Positions 16,161 through 24,954 of a stretch of DNA of 33,126 nucleotides are shown piece by piece; the stretch's first letter is position 1; the number at the start of each line of letters is the position of its first letter. A program made the translations under genes and the position numbers. Below the pieces are notes generated by a model, which saw only the letters and a program-made list of their open reading frames with translations, had not been told where the DNA came from and did not search any database. The stretch comes from Bacteroidales bacterium (lineage in GTDB: Bacteria > Bacteroidota > Bacteroidia > Bacteroidales > UBA932): positions 1 to 33,126 of the forward strand of contig JAEETO010000015.1 of NCBI GenBank assembly GCA_016290385.1. Direction: 5' to 3'.

Positions 16161-16922
16161 CTAGAAATAGTATATCGGATTGTTATGTTTTTGCGTTGTC
16201 GTGCAAACCGCAAAGGTAGGCAATTTTTCTTGAAGTACCGAAACGAACTTCGCCACAATATCGACTTCACTCTCAAAGTGTCCGATATCGACGATCATGC
16301 GTCCTTCCGGCACGAAGAAATGGTGGTAGGACACGTCGCCCGTGACAAAGGCGTCGGCACCCGCCGCGAAGGCCAGCTCCGCGAAGCCCGATCCGGCGCC
16401 GCAGCTGGTCGCCACGCGTGCCACCTCGGCCACGGGCGCGGAGCTGCGCAGTACCTCCAGCCGGAAACAGCGCTTCACATGGGCGCAGAATGCCTCGCCT
16501 GACATGGGTTCCGGCAGCAGGCCGATGAAGCCCAGGCGGCTGTCGTCGAGCGGTTCCGGCTCCACCAGGCCCAGGCGCGCGGCCATCAGCACATTGACGC
16601 CGTCCGCGGCCTTGTCGGCGTTGGTGTGGGCGGCATAGATGGCGATGCCGTGGCGGATGGCCAGGTACACGGCCGCGCCCACGGGATCGTCGGGCGCAAT
16701 CCGCTTGAGGCCGTTGAAGATGAGCGGATGGTGCGTCACGACCATGTCGGCGCCGCGGTCGATGGCTTCCTGTATCAGCGCCGGGGTGCAGTCGAAGCCC
16801 ACGAGCACGCCATGGACCTCGTCGGAAGGGCTGCCGATGCACAGGCCGGCATTGTCCCAATGTTCCTGGTCCTGCAGCGGTGCGAACGCTTCAAGAATGT
16901 CGGTGATGTCCTTGACGGTCAT
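16161..16922 (-). CDS. Nif3-like dinuclear metal centre protein
   Basis: 253 residues, single Nif3/YbgI domain. Metal-binding motifs are visible: THHPLIF with His64-His65, AHTNADK with His99 and Asp103, and near the end GDVSYHHF and DIGHFESE. It ends in the family-typical NNPIYYF. The family forms toroidal hexamers with a two-metal site and is often annotated GTP cyclohydrolase I type 2, a name without firm support. Starts 2 bp after the MerR gene. Confidence 0.92.
   Translation of the reverse strand: MTVKDITDILEAFAPLQDQEHWDNAGLCIGSPSDEVHGVLVGFDCTPALIQEAIDRGADMVVTHHPLIFNGLKRIAPDDPVGAAVYLAIRHGIAIYAAHTNADKAADGVNVLMAARLGLVEPEPLDDSRLGFIGLLPEPMSGEAFCAHVKRCFRLEVLRSSAPVAEVARVATSCGAGSGFAELAFAAGADAFVTGDVSYHHFFVPEGRMIVDIGHFESEVDIVAKFVSVLQEKLPTFAVCTTTQKHNNPIYYF
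16211..16243 (-). promoter_or_regulatory. Probable internal promoter before the Zn-ribbon gene
   Basis: On the minus strand TACCTTTG (16218 to 16211) fits TAnnTTTG, and TTTC (16243 to 16240) sits 21 bases upstream as a near match to the TTTG -33 element. It lies within the last codons of the Nif3-like gene, about 62 bp before the Zn-ribbon start, in locally AT-rich sequence. It would allow dnaB-rnf expression independent of the M23 genes. Confidence 0.45.
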
Positions 16923-16924
16923 GG

Positions 16925-17245
16925 TCAGATGCTTTCGTAGATTTCTGACAGCTGGGCACGGATGCCATAGAGTTTTTCCACGATCTGCCGCTTGTGTTCC
17001 AGGCCGTCGCGGTTTTCCGCCATCTTCCGTTCCACGCCGTCGAGCGTCAGGCCTTCCACGCGGGTCAGGTAATGGATGAGCCGCAGGTTGTCTACGTCTT
17101 CAGGGTGGAACAGGCGGTTGCCCTTCGCATTGCGTTCGGGTTTGACATGGCGGGGAAAGGTATCCGACCAGAAACGGATGGTCGAAACTTCCTCGCCGAG
17201 CATGTCGGCTACTTCGCCGATCTTGTAATATAATCGTTCTGCCAT
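16925..17245 (-). CDS. MerR-family transcriptional regulator (short)
   Basis: 106 residues from ATG 17245 (MAERLYYKIGEVADMLGEE). A TTG at 17257 would add four residues but overlaps the upstream stop less naturally. It contains an N-terminal winged-helix MerR DNA-binding domain (YYKIGEVADML, STIRFWSDTF, RLFHPEDVDNLRLIHYL) and a short coiled-coil dimerisation helix, with no effector domain or metal-binding cysteines. Such short MerR proteins next to M23 peptidase and Nif3 genes are frequent in Bacteroidota. Its target is unknown. Confidence 0.88.
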   Translation of the reverse strand: MAERLYYKIGEVADMLGEEVSTIRFWSDTFPRHVKPERNAKGNRLFHPEDVDNLRLIHYLTRVEGLTLDGVERKMAENRDGLEHKRQIVEKLYGIRAQLSEIYESI

Positions 17246-17253
17246 AGTCAACG

Positions 17254-18216
17254 TCAATCCATCGACTGCCCTGTGGTCAGGGCGACGATCATCATCGCGT
17301 GGAACGTCGCCGGGTCGAGCTCCGCGAAGAAATAGTTCACGGGCTCCTGGACGATACCGCCGCGCAGCACTTCATAATGCAGGCAGGGTGCGAAGCATGA
17401 TCCACTCTGCCCCACCGTACCGATTACCGTCCCCTGCCGGACATTCTGCCCTTCAGAGACTTTGATGCTGTTCAAGTGCGCATACAGGGTCTGGAATCCG
17501 CCTGCATGTTCAATCGTCACCTGGTTTCCCATGCCCTTCTCGCTTTTAACCACCTTCTTCACCTTCCCTTCCGCACTGCTGCGGACGAGGGTTCCGGCGG
17601 GCACGACCAGGTCGATGCCCGTATGTTCCCGGATGGTCTTGTAGAACGGCGTGACCTTCTTGCCGACCGATGCGCCGGTCTGCAGCGGGGAGAACGGCTG
17701 GACGGGCACGATCGAAGGGATGGACGCGGGCTTGACCGAACCGCCGCCCAGCAGCGTGTCGATCTCGGTCAGCCAGCGTGACACCAGCGAGGCGGTGGAT
17801 TCCACCCGGTTGGTCAGCGCATAGGTGTCCCAGACCAGGTCGTTTTCCTGCATGGATTCCAGGTCGCCGTTCAAGGGTATCAGCGTATCCTGCGCCTCGA
17901 TGTTGTAGTTGGACGGATCGGCACTGAACAGTTCGCGGTAGATTTCCCGGTCACGGACCTGCAGGTTCCCCACCGCCCCTTCGATGCGGTCGAGCTGGGC
18001 CGTGAGGGCCGCATATTCCTCGGTCAGCATCTCGTTTTCCCGTTCCAGCATCCGCTCACGGTCCGTGCTGTAAGCCAGGGCGAAGACCGCATAGAATACG
18101 ATGGCAGCGGCCGCGACGGCGAAGACATAGCGCAGCACCGCCCCCAGCACGCTTTTCAGCGTGGGACGCTTCGGGACGAAGGCGCCCTTCTTCTCATCGA
18201 ACACGTATCTAACCAT
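17254..18216 (-). CDS. M23 family membrane peptidase homologue with altered active site
   Basis: 320 residues: cytoplasmic start, membrane segment (about 28-48), periplasmic coiled coil (about 52-95), then an M23/LytM domain (about 190-295). HTGID keeps zinc ligands His198 and Asp202, but the HxH motif reads CLH: Cys278 replaces the first histidine, while His280 stays. In characterised LytM enzymes the first His of HxH is catalytic, so hydrolysis is probably lost or weak. Degenerate M23 proteins such as EnvC or NlpD act as activators of other cell-wall enzymes, and that role would fit. Overlaps the preceding paralogue by 8 bp. Confidence 0.9.
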   Translation of the reverse strand: MVRYVFDEKKGAFVPKRPTLKSVLGAVLRYVFAVAAAAIVFYAVFALAYSTDRERMLERENEMLTEEYAALTAQLDRIEGAVGNLQVRDREIYRELFSADPSNYNIEAQDTLIPLNGDLESMQENDLVWDTYALTNRVESTASLVSRWLTEIDTLLGGGSVKPASIPSIVPVQPFSPLQTGASVGKKVTPFYKTIREHTGIDLVVPAGTLVRSSAEGKVKKVVKSEKGMGNQVTIEHAGGFQTLYAHLNSIKVSEGQNVRQGTVIGTVGQSGSCFAPCLHYEVLRGGIVQEPVNYFFAELDPATFHAMMIVALTTGQSMD

Positions 18217-19162
18217 GGCGGGCCTGCTTGTTGTATTCTTCCGGGGATATATCGGGATTCAGATAGTTCCAGGGATTGATCTGCGTGCCGCGGTAGATCA
18301 CTTCGTAATGGAGGTGCGGTCCTGTCGACAGGCCGCTGCTGCCCAGCGTGCCGATCTTGTCGCCGCGGATCACCACCTGGCCGGCTGTCACATTGATTTC
18401 TTTCAGATGGGCGTAGCGGGTCTTGTAACCGAAACCATGGTCGATGATGATCACGTTGCCGTAGCCCGAGAAGTTGATCTGCGTCGACTCCACCACCCCG
18501 TCGCCTGTGGCATAGACGGGCTGCCCGGCCGGGCCGGCCAGGTCGACGCCCTCATGGAAGATGATGGCCTGGCGGACCGGGTGGAAGCGGGCCCCGAAGG
18601 GGCTGGTCATCGTCACCGTCTTGGGATTGACCGGGTAGATGGACGGGATGCAGGAAGCCATGTCTCCCGCCCGGCTCGAATAGATTTTCACTTCGTCGAA
18701 CGAGACGGACTGCACATAGGCCTTGCGCGTCAGCACGTCCACGCGCCGGGCAGACGCTTCCATGAGTTCCGCATGGTCGAGCCCTAGGAATCCGTCGTAG
18801 CGCGATTCGTCGCCCATGCCGGCGTTACGTTCATCGGCAGGAATCTCTTCCATGCCGAAAACGGGACGGTACACCAGGTTGTCACGGAGCGAAAGGTCGA
18901 GCAGCACGGCATCCTGTGCTTCGATGCGGCTGTCCAGCATCCCGATCTGCTCGGCCAGCATGCGGTTGTTGTGCTGCAGCAGGCGCTCCTTGGGTGTGGC
19001 GTTGCCCCGGGCCTGGGCAAAGACGAAAAAATAGATCAGGAAACAGGTGATGCCGCCCAGCAGCACGGCTCCCGTCTTGTAGACGGTGGCACGCGCCGAG
19101 AGCCTGTCGACTTCGAAGGCCCGGGTCTGTTCGTTGTAAATATAACGGATGGAATGCGACAT
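18209..19162 (-). CDS. M23 family membrane peptidase (intact motifs)
   Basis: 317 residues with the same layout as its neighbour: a membrane segment (about 29-50), a coiled coil and a C-terminal M23 domain. All motif residues are present: HEGVD (His203, Asp207) and GPHLHYEV (His283, His285). Predicted zinc metallo-endopeptidase cutting peptidoglycan peptide bridges in the periplasm. First gene of the long minus-strand run, with a promoter-like box 27 bp upstream. Confidence 0.93.
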   Translation of the reverse strand: MSHSIRYIYNEQTRAFEVDRLSARATVYKTGAVLLGGITCFLIYFFVFAQARGNATPKERLLQHNNRMLAEQIGMLDSRIEAQDAVLLDLSLRDNLVYRPVFGMEEIPADERNAGMGDESRYDGFLGLDHAELMEASARRVDVLTRKAYVQSVSFDEVKIYSSRAGDMASCIPSIYPVNPKTVTMTSPFGARFHPVRQAIIFHEGVDLAGPAGQPVYATGDGVVESTQINFSGYGNVIIIDHGFGYKTRYAHLKEINVTAGQVVIRGDKIGTLGSSGLSTGPHLHYEVIYRGTQINPWNYLNPDISPEEYNKQARHG

Positions 19163-19188
19163 CGACCGGTTTCTGCAGTATATCTTTG

Positions 19189-19217
19189 CAAAATTACGGA
19201 AATTTACCCGGAAAAAA
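19189..19217 (-). promoter_or_regulatory. Promoter candidate for the M23 gene run
   Basis: Reading the minus strand, TAATTTTG (19196 to 19189) matches TAnnTTTG and a T-run (19217 to 19211) lies about 15-20 bases upstream in place of a clear TTTG. The box is 26 bp from the start codon. It sits back to back with the alaS promoter in a 93-bp divergent region. Confidence 0.4.
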
Positions 19218-19219
19218 AC

Positions 19220-19227
19220 TAATTTTG
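19220..19227 (+). promoter_or_regulatory. -7 box candidate for alaS
   Basis: TAATTTTG fits TAnnTTTG, 28 bp before the first ATG of alaS. A -33 TTTG at the usual spacing is not evident. Another match, TATCTTTG, lies at 19181-19188. Confidence 0.4.
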
Positions 19228-19255
19228 TGCCAAATTATACAGTACACAAAGACCT

Positions 19256-21880
19256 ATGACAAGACCAATGACAGTCAAGGAAATCAGGAAGACCTTCAAG
19301 GACTTCTTCGCTTCGAAGGGACATACGATCGTCCGTTCCGCCCCGATGGTGGTCAAGAACGACCCCACGCTCATGTTTACCAATGCCGGCATGAACCAGT
19401 TCAAGGATATTTTCCTGGGCAACGCACCGGCCACGGCCAAACGCGTCGCGGACAGCCAGAAGTGTCTTCGCGTCAGCGGAAAGCACAACGACCTGGAAGA
19501 GGTCGGCCACGATACCTACCACCACACCATGTTCGAGATGCTCGGCAACTGGAGCTTCGGCGACTACTTCAAGAAAGAAGCCATCGACTGGGCGTGGGAA
19601 CTGCTCACCAAAGTCTACATGCTGCCGAAAGACCGGCTCTACGCCACGGTCTTCGAAGGCTACGGCCCCGACGGCCTGTCGGCCGACGACGAGGCCCGCG
19701 GCTACTGGCGTACCTACCTGCCCGAAGAGCGCATCATCGCCGGCAACAAGCATGACAACTTCTGGGAGATGGGCGACACCGGCCCCTGCGGCCCCTGCAG
19801 CGAGATACACATCGACCTCCGCAGCGACGAGGAGCGCGCTGCCATTCCCGGCGAGCAGATGGTCAACAAGGGACACCATCTGGTCATCGAGATCTGGAAC
19901 CTCGTGTTCATGCAGTACAACCGCAAGGCCAACGGCCAGCTCGAATCGCTGCCCGCCCGGCACGTCGACACCGGCATGGGCCTGGAGCGCCTCTGCATGG
20001 CTGTCCAGGGCAAGAAGAGCAACTACGACACCGACGTGTTCACCGGCATGATCGCCGCCATCTCGAAACTCAGCGGCGTGGCCTACGATCCCGATGGACA
20101 GGTGGGCGTGGCCATGCGCGTGATTGCCGACCATATCCGTGCCATCAGCTTCTCGATCACCGACGGACAGCTCCCCAGCAACGTCAAGGCCGGCTACGTG
20201 ATCCGCCGCATCCTGCGCCGCGCCGTCCGCTACGGCTACACCTTCCTCGGCTTCAAGGAGCCCTTCCTCTGCCGCCTGGTGCCGCAGCTGATCGCCGACA
20301 TGGGCGAAGCCTATCCCGAACTCGTGGCTCAGCAGCAGCTGGTAACCCGCGTCATCCGCGAAGAAGAAGAAGCCTTCCTCCGCACCCTCGACAAAGGCAT
20401 CCGCTTGATGGACAACATTCTGGCGAAGAGCCAGGAAACGAAGGTCATCGCGGGCTTCGACGCCTTCACGCTCTACGACACCTACGGCTTCCCCATCGAC
20501 CTGACCGAACTCATCGCCGCTGAAAACGGTTTCACCGTCGACATGGACGGCTTCAACGTCGAACTTGGCAAGCAGAAGGAACGCGCCCGCAACGCCACTG
20601 CCGTGGAAAACGGCGACTGGGTGGAGATCCATCCTTTCGTCAGCTGTGAATTCACGGGCTACGACACGCTCAGTACGGAAGCCCGACTTATGAAATACCG
20701 TCTGGTCAAGGCCAAGAACAAGGAATTCATCCAGCTGGTCTTCGACCGCACCCCGTTCTACGGGGAGATGGGCGGCGAGGTGGGCGACACCGGCGTGGCC
20801 ACCGCCGCCACGGGCGAGGTCATCAAGATCCTCAACACCGTCAAGGAAAACAACCTGACCATCCACATCGCCGAGCGGATCCCGTCCGACGTGCTGGCCG
20901 TCTTCACGCTCTCGGTCGACGCCGCCCGCCGTCAGAAGATCGCCAACAACCATACCTGCACCCACCTGCTTCACCAGGCCCTCCGGGAGATCCTGGGCAC
21001 GCATGTGGAGCAGAAAGGTTCTTTCGTCTGCGACCAGTACTTCCGCTTCGACTTCTCGCACTTCGAGAAAGTCAGCGATGATGTCATCGACATCGTGGAA
21101 CGCCGCGTCAACGCCCTCATCCGCCAGAACTTCCCGCTCTGCGAGAAACGCGAGGCCACCATGGAGGAAGCCCGGCGCGAAGGTGCGATGGCCCTCTTCG
21201 GCGAGAAATACGGTGACAAGGTCCGCGTGGTCCGCTTCGGCGACAGCGTGGAACTTTGCGGCGGTTGCCACACGTCGGCCACCGGTACCATCGGCTTCTT
21301 CAAGATCACGGGCGAGTCGGCCGTAGCCGCCGGCATCCGGCGTATCGAGGCCGTTACCGGCCTGGAGGCCGAGATGGTCGTCGACACCATGGAGAACGCC
21401 CTGCGCGCCGCCCGCGCCTTCTTCAACAACGCCCCCGACCTGACCGGCGCCATCAACAAGATGATCTCGGAGAACGACGACTACAAGAAAAAGATGGAAG
21501 AGGTCATGCGCGAGCGCACCGCCCTGTTCAAGAAGGACATCATCAGCCAGGCCAGAGAGGTCGAAGGCCGCCGCCTCATCGTGCTCGACACCTGCAGCAA
21601 CCCGATTATCCTGCGCAACGCCGCCCTCATGCTCCAGAACGAGACCGAAAACCTGGTCATCGCCGCTGCCTACGAAGTGGAAGGCAAGCCGCAGCTGCTG
21701 CTCATGTATTCGGCCGACCTGGTGAAAGCCGGCAAGAACGCCCAGGCCGACATCAAGGAGGCCGCCAGGTTCATCCAGGGCGGCGGCGGCGGTCAGCCGG
21801 GCCTGGCCACCGCCGGTGGCAGGAATCTTGCAGGTCTGCACGACGCGCTCGACTCCCTGATTGCCGCAGCGACCCGTTAG
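19256..21880 (+). CDS. alaS: Alanyl-tRNA synthetase
   Basis: 874 residues, normal family length. Class II catalytic core at the N-terminus ([50 protein letters not shown]), then the editing domain with HTCTH (His566, His570) and CGGCH (Cys668, His672), the zinc site that clears mischarged serine or glycine, and a C-terminal oligomerisation/DHHA1 domain rich in Gly (GGGGGQPG). It charges tRNA-Ala. The first ATG is 19256; homologues favour the ATG at 19268 ([10 protein letters not shown]), four codons later, so the true start may be that one. Followed after 3 bp by the permease-Fmt gene. Confidence 0.97.
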   Translation: MTRPMTVKEIRKTFKDFFASKGHTIVRSAPMVVKNDPTLMFTNAGMNQFKDIFLGNAPATAKRVADSQKCLRVSGKHNDLEEVGHDTYHHTMFEMLGNWSFGDYFKKEAIDWAWELLTKVYMLPKDRLYATVFEGYGPDGLSADDEARGYWRTYLPEERIIAGNKHDNFWEMGDTGPCGPCSEIHIDLRSDEERAAIPGEQMVNKGHHLVIEIWNLVFMQYNRKANGQLESLPARHVDTGMGLERLCMAVQGKKSNYDTDVFTGMIAAISKLSGVAYDPDGQVGVAMRVIADHIRAISFSITDGQLPSNVKAGYVIRRILRRAVRYGYTFLGFKEPFLCRLVPQLIADMGEAYPELVAQQQLVTRVIREEEEAFLRTLDKGIRLMDNILAKSQETKVIAGFDAFTLYDTYGFPIDLTELIAAENGFTVDMDGFNVELGKQKERARNATAVENGDWVEIHPFVSCEFTGYDTLSTEARLMKYRLVKAKNKEFIQLVFDRTPFYGEMGGEVGDTGVATAATGEVIKILNTVKENNLTIHIAERIPSDVLAVFTLSVDAARRQKIANNHTCTHLLHQALREILGTHVEQKGSFVCDQYFRFDFSHFEKVSDDVIDIVERRVNALIRQNFPLCEKREATMEEARREGAMALFGEKYGDKVRVVRFGDSVELCGGCHTSATGTIGFFKITGESAVAAGIRRIEAVTGLEAEMVVDTMENALRAARAFFNNAPDLTGAINKMISENDDYKKKMEEVMRERTALFKKDIISQAREVEGRRLIVLDTCSNPIILRNAALMLQNETENLVIAAAYEVEGKPQLLLMYSADLVKAGKNAQADIKEAARFIQGGGGGQPGLATAGGRNLAGLHDALDSLIAAATR

Positions 21881-21883
21881 TGG

Positions 21884-24316
21884 ATGAAAAAGCTCGACCT
21901 CTACCTCATCAAGACTTTCATAGGCCCCTTCGTGGCGGTCTTCCTCATCGTCGTGTTCTCACTGTCGATGCAGTTCATCTACTCGTTCGTGAACGAGCTG
22001 GCAGGCAAAGGTCTGGGCATGCGGGTTATCTTCGAGTTCATGGGATGGGCCTCGTGCACGCTCTTCCCCAATGCCATTCCGCTGGCCACGCTGCTGGCCT
22101 CGATCATGACCCTGGGCAACCTGGGCGAACGCAACGAACTGCTGGCCATGAAAGCGGCCGGCGTGTCGCTGATGCGCATCCTTGCGCCGCTGATGGTGGT
22201 GTCGGTCCTGATTTCCGTCGCCGCCTTCTTCGTCGCCGACCGGCTGGTTCCCCTGGCCTTCAATAAAGTCTACACCCTGAAATCCGACATCTCCCGCACC
22301 CGTGACGAGATCAAGATACCGATCGGCATCTTCTACGACGGTATCGAAGGTTACAACCTCCGTATCTCCGGACGCGATGAAGAGACCGACATGATGTACG
22401 ACCTGATCATCTACGACCATACCGGCAACAGCGGCAACAACGACAACATGATCCTGGCCGACAGCGGCCGCATGCACATCACACCAGACAAGCAGAACCT
22501 GATCTTCGACCTGTACAACGGCTGTTCCTATGTGGAAGAAAACCAGATGAACTACCGTGACACCACGCTCAACCTGATCCGTACGCGTTTCGACGAGCAG
22601 CAGCTGGTCATCCCGCTCGACAACTACAGTTTCGAACGGTCGTCGGAAGACCAGTATGGCGACGAGATCAAGTCCCTCGGCCTGAAGCGGCTCAGCCACG
22701 ACCGGGATTCCATTTCCCGGAGGGTCGACACGATGGTCATGCACCAGATTCCGCGTTTCATGAGCGTCATGGGCATGCGCTATCTCTTCCAGCTCGACAC
22801 CCTGCGGCCCGATTCCGCCTATGTAGGGAACCTCGACCTCGACAGCCTGCGGCAGGATTTCTCACCAGAGGAGATGGAACGCATGTACCATTACGCGACT
22901 GACAAGTCCCAGCAGGGCCTGGAACAGTTGCAGCAGTTCTCCGTCGAAACGAAATACAACATGGGGGTGCTCCGCAGGATCGACATCGAGATGATCCTCA
23001 AGTTCACCCTGTCCCTTTCCTGCCTGCTGTTCTTCTTCGTGGGCGCTCCGCTGGGCGCCATCATCCGGAAGGGCGGCCTGGGCGCACCGGTCATCATCTC
23101 GATCTTCATCTATCTGATCTACTATATCATCGACATCATCGGACGCAAGTTGTCGAAGGGGTCGCTGCCGCCTCTGGTGGGCACGCTGATCTCGACAGCC
23201 ATCCTCCTGCCGATCAGCATCCTCCTCACCCGCAAGTCAACCCAGGACTCCTCGCTCTTCAACATCGATACCTACAAGGAGTTCTTCCGCCGCATCGGCA
23301 AGTGGACGACCAAGCGCTACCACCGTTTCATCAATCTCTTCCGTCGGGGTGGCGGCAAAGTCCGCATCGTCTACATGGGTACGCCCGAGTTTGCCGTGGC
23401 ACCGCTCGAGAAACTGTTGCAGGCGGGCTATGAGGTCGTCGGTGTCGTGACAGCCGTCGACAAGCCGGCCGGCCGCGGCATGGCCGTCCGCGAAAGCGCC
23501 GTCAAGCAATACGCCGTGGCGCACAACATCCCCGTGCTCCAGCCCGAAAAGCTCAAGGATCCCGAATTCCTGGCGCAGCTGGCAGCCCTGAAGGCCAACC
23601 TCTTCGTGGTGGTCGCCTTCCGCATGCTTCCCAAAGAAGTATGGCAGATGCCTTCCATGGGCACCTTCAACCTCCACGCCTCGCTGCTGCCGCAGTACCG
23701 CGGTGCGGCGCCCATCAACTGGGCCATCATCCGGGGCGAGAAATTCACGGGTGTCACCACCTTCCTGCTCGACGAGCAGATCGACACCGGCAAGATTCTC
23801 TTCCAGGAGAACTGCCCCATCGAAGATTACGAAGACGCCGGTGCCCTGCACGACAAGCTGATGAAGATGGGTGCGGACCTGGTGCTCAAGACGGTCGATG
23901 CGATGGAAAACCACCGCACCAAGCCCTATGAGCAGTCTCTGGGCATGAACAAGACCCTCTACCCGGCCCCGAAGCTCACGCGCGACAACTGCCACATCGA
24001 CTGGACCCGCAGCGCCCGCAACGTCAGCCTCCTCATCCGCGGCCTCAGCCCTTACCCCGCTGCCTGGACGACGCTTGTCAGGGACGACGGAACGCAACTC
24101 GGCATCAAGCTCTACGACAGCTACGTCGTGCCTTGCGATGACGACGACCCGCGTACCCCGGGCCAGATAACCACCGACGGCAGGACCTTCCTCGAAGTCC
24201 GCTGCGGCAAGAATGTCCTGCGCATCCTCAGCCTCCAGCTCTCCGGCAAGAAACGCATGGACATCGCCGACTTCCTCCGCGGCTTCCGCGACCCCGAAAC
24301 CTACCGCTTCGAATGA
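21884..24316 (+). CDS. Fusion: LptF/LptG-type LPS export permease + methionyl-tRNA formyltransferase
   Basis: A single 810-residue frame with two complete modules. Residues 1 to about 455 are a YjgP/YjgQ permease: N-terminal membrane helices (LDLYLIKTFIGPFVAVFLIV onward, and the NERNELLAMKAAG coupling segment), a periplasmic beta-jellyroll-like region, then three C-terminal helices (LSLSCLLFFFVGAPLGAIIRKGGLG). After a basic linker (about 470-491) residues 492-810 form Fmt: RIVYMGTPEFAV, NLHASLLPQYRGAAPINWA with Asn596 and His598, DEQIDTGKI with Asp634 (the N-H-D triad at family spacing), and a C-terminal OB-like domain. Between the last permease helix and the Fmt core no in-frame ATG, GTG or TTG precedes RIVYMG, so a separate Fmt start is unlikely. 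Stop overlaps the next gene (ATGA). Confidence 0.9.
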   Translation: MKKLDLYLIKTFIGPFVAVFLIVVFSLSMQFIYSFVNELAGKGLGMRVIFEFMGWASCTLFPNAIPLATLLASIMTLGNLGERNELLAMKAAGVSLMRILAPLMVVSVLISVAAFFVADRLVPLAFNKVYTLKSDISRTRDEIKIPIGIFYDGIEGYNLRISGRDEETDMMYDLIIYDHTGNSGNNDNMILADSGRMHITPDKQNLIFDLYNGCSYVEENQMNYRDTTLNLIRTRFDEQQLVIPLDNYSFERSSEDQYGDEIKSLGLKRLSHDRDSISRRVDTMVMHQIPRFMSVMGMRYLFQLDTLRPDSAYVGNLDLDSLRQDFSPEEMERMYHYATDKSQQGLEQLQQFSVETKYNMGVLRRIDIEMILKFTLSLSCLLFFFVGAPLGAIIRKGGLGAPVIISIFIYLIYYIIDIIGRKLSKGSLPPLVGTLISTAILLPISILLTRKSTQDSSLFNIDTYKEFFRRIGKWTTKRYHRFINLFRRGGGKVRIVYMGTPEFAVAPLEKLLQAGYEVVGVVTAVDKPAGRGMAVRESAVKQYAVAHNIPVLQPEKLKDPEFLAQLAALKANLFVVVAFRMLPKEVWQMPSMGTFNLHASLLPQYRGAAPINWAIIRGEKFTGVTTFLLDEQIDTGKILFQENCPIEDYEDAGALHDKLMKMGADLVLKTVDAMENHRTKPYEQSLGMNKTLYPAPKLTRDNCHIDWTRSARNVSLLIRGLSPYPAAWTTLVRDDGTQLGIKLYDSYVVPCDDDDPRTPGQITTDGRTFLEVRCGKNVLRILSLQLSGKKRMDIADFLRGFRDPETYRFE

Positions 24317-24954
24317 AAACCGTGAATCCTTCCATCGTCATCCTCGCTGCGGGCGACTTTCCGAAGGCGGAGGTGCCGCTTCGAGCGCTGCACGAGGCTG
24401 ACTTGCGCATCTGCTGCGATTCGGCGGCGGAGGAACTGGTCGCTTACGGGATGGAGCCCGATTATATCGTCGGCGATCTCGATTCCATTTCGTCCGAATT
24501 CAAGGAACGTTACGCCGACCGTATCACCCATGTCGAAGAGCAGGACGACAACGACCTGACCAAATCTTTCCATCTGGCACTGACGCTGGAACCTTCGCGC
24601 ATCACGATCCTGGGCGCAACAGGCCGGCGGGAAGATCATACCCTGGGCAACATTTCGCTGCTGCTCGACTATGCCCGTGAGGCGGCCTGCCCGGTGGAGA
24701 TGCTCACCGACTACGGGCGTTTCACAACCCTCTTCGACACCGCGACGCTGCCGTCCGTCCCCGGACAGCCCGTCTCAATCTTCGCTTTCGACAACTCCCT
24801 GAAAATAAAATCGGCCGGGCTGAAATACCCGACCGATCAAGTCCGTTTTGACTCGCTCTGGAAAGCCACGCTCAACCAGGCGCTTTCAGAGACGTTCACG
24901 CTGACGCTCTCACATCCCTGCGGCGTTCTTCTGTTTTTCGCCAATGACTTTTAG
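24313..24954 (+). CDS. Thiamine pyrophosphokinase
   Basis: 213 residues. N-terminal catalytic part with CDSAAEELVAYGMEPDYIVGDL and GDLDSI (54-59), then DDNDLTKSF (ATP/Mg binding) and GATGRREDHTLGN; a small C-terminal thiamine-binding domain follows. It converts thiamine and ATP to thiamine diphosphate and AMP. The gene is coupled to the permease-Fmt frame by an ATGA overlap, and its last 45 bp overlap the convergent tdh gene. Confidence 0.93.
   Translation: MKTVNPSIVILAAGDFPKAEVPLRALHEADLRICCDSAAEELVAYGMEPDYIVGDLDSISSEFKERYADRITHVEEQDDNDLTKSFHLALTLEPSRITILGATGRREDHTLGNISLLLDYAREAACPVEMLTDYGRFTTLFDTATLPSVPGQPVSIFAFDNSLKIKSAGLKYPTDQVRFDSLWKATLNQALSETFTLTLSHPCGVLLFFANDF

Noticed and set aside
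13798-16164. 788-codon open frame on the plus strand opposite dnaB and the Zn-ribbon gene
   Set aside because: It is exactly antisense to two well-recognised genes, is full of His/Asp/Gly/Leu/Val typical of reverse-complemented GC-rich coding DNA, and shows no domain.
19235-21841. 868-codon open frame on the minus strand opposite alaS
   Set aside because: Mirror of the alaS codons with the same low-complexity composition; alaS has all catalytic and editing motifs.
23357-23380. Separate fmt gene starting at the internal ATG 23375
   Set aside because: That ATG is the Met of YMGTPEF; using it would remove the first beta strand of the nucleotide-binding-like core, and no other start codon precedes it in frame.
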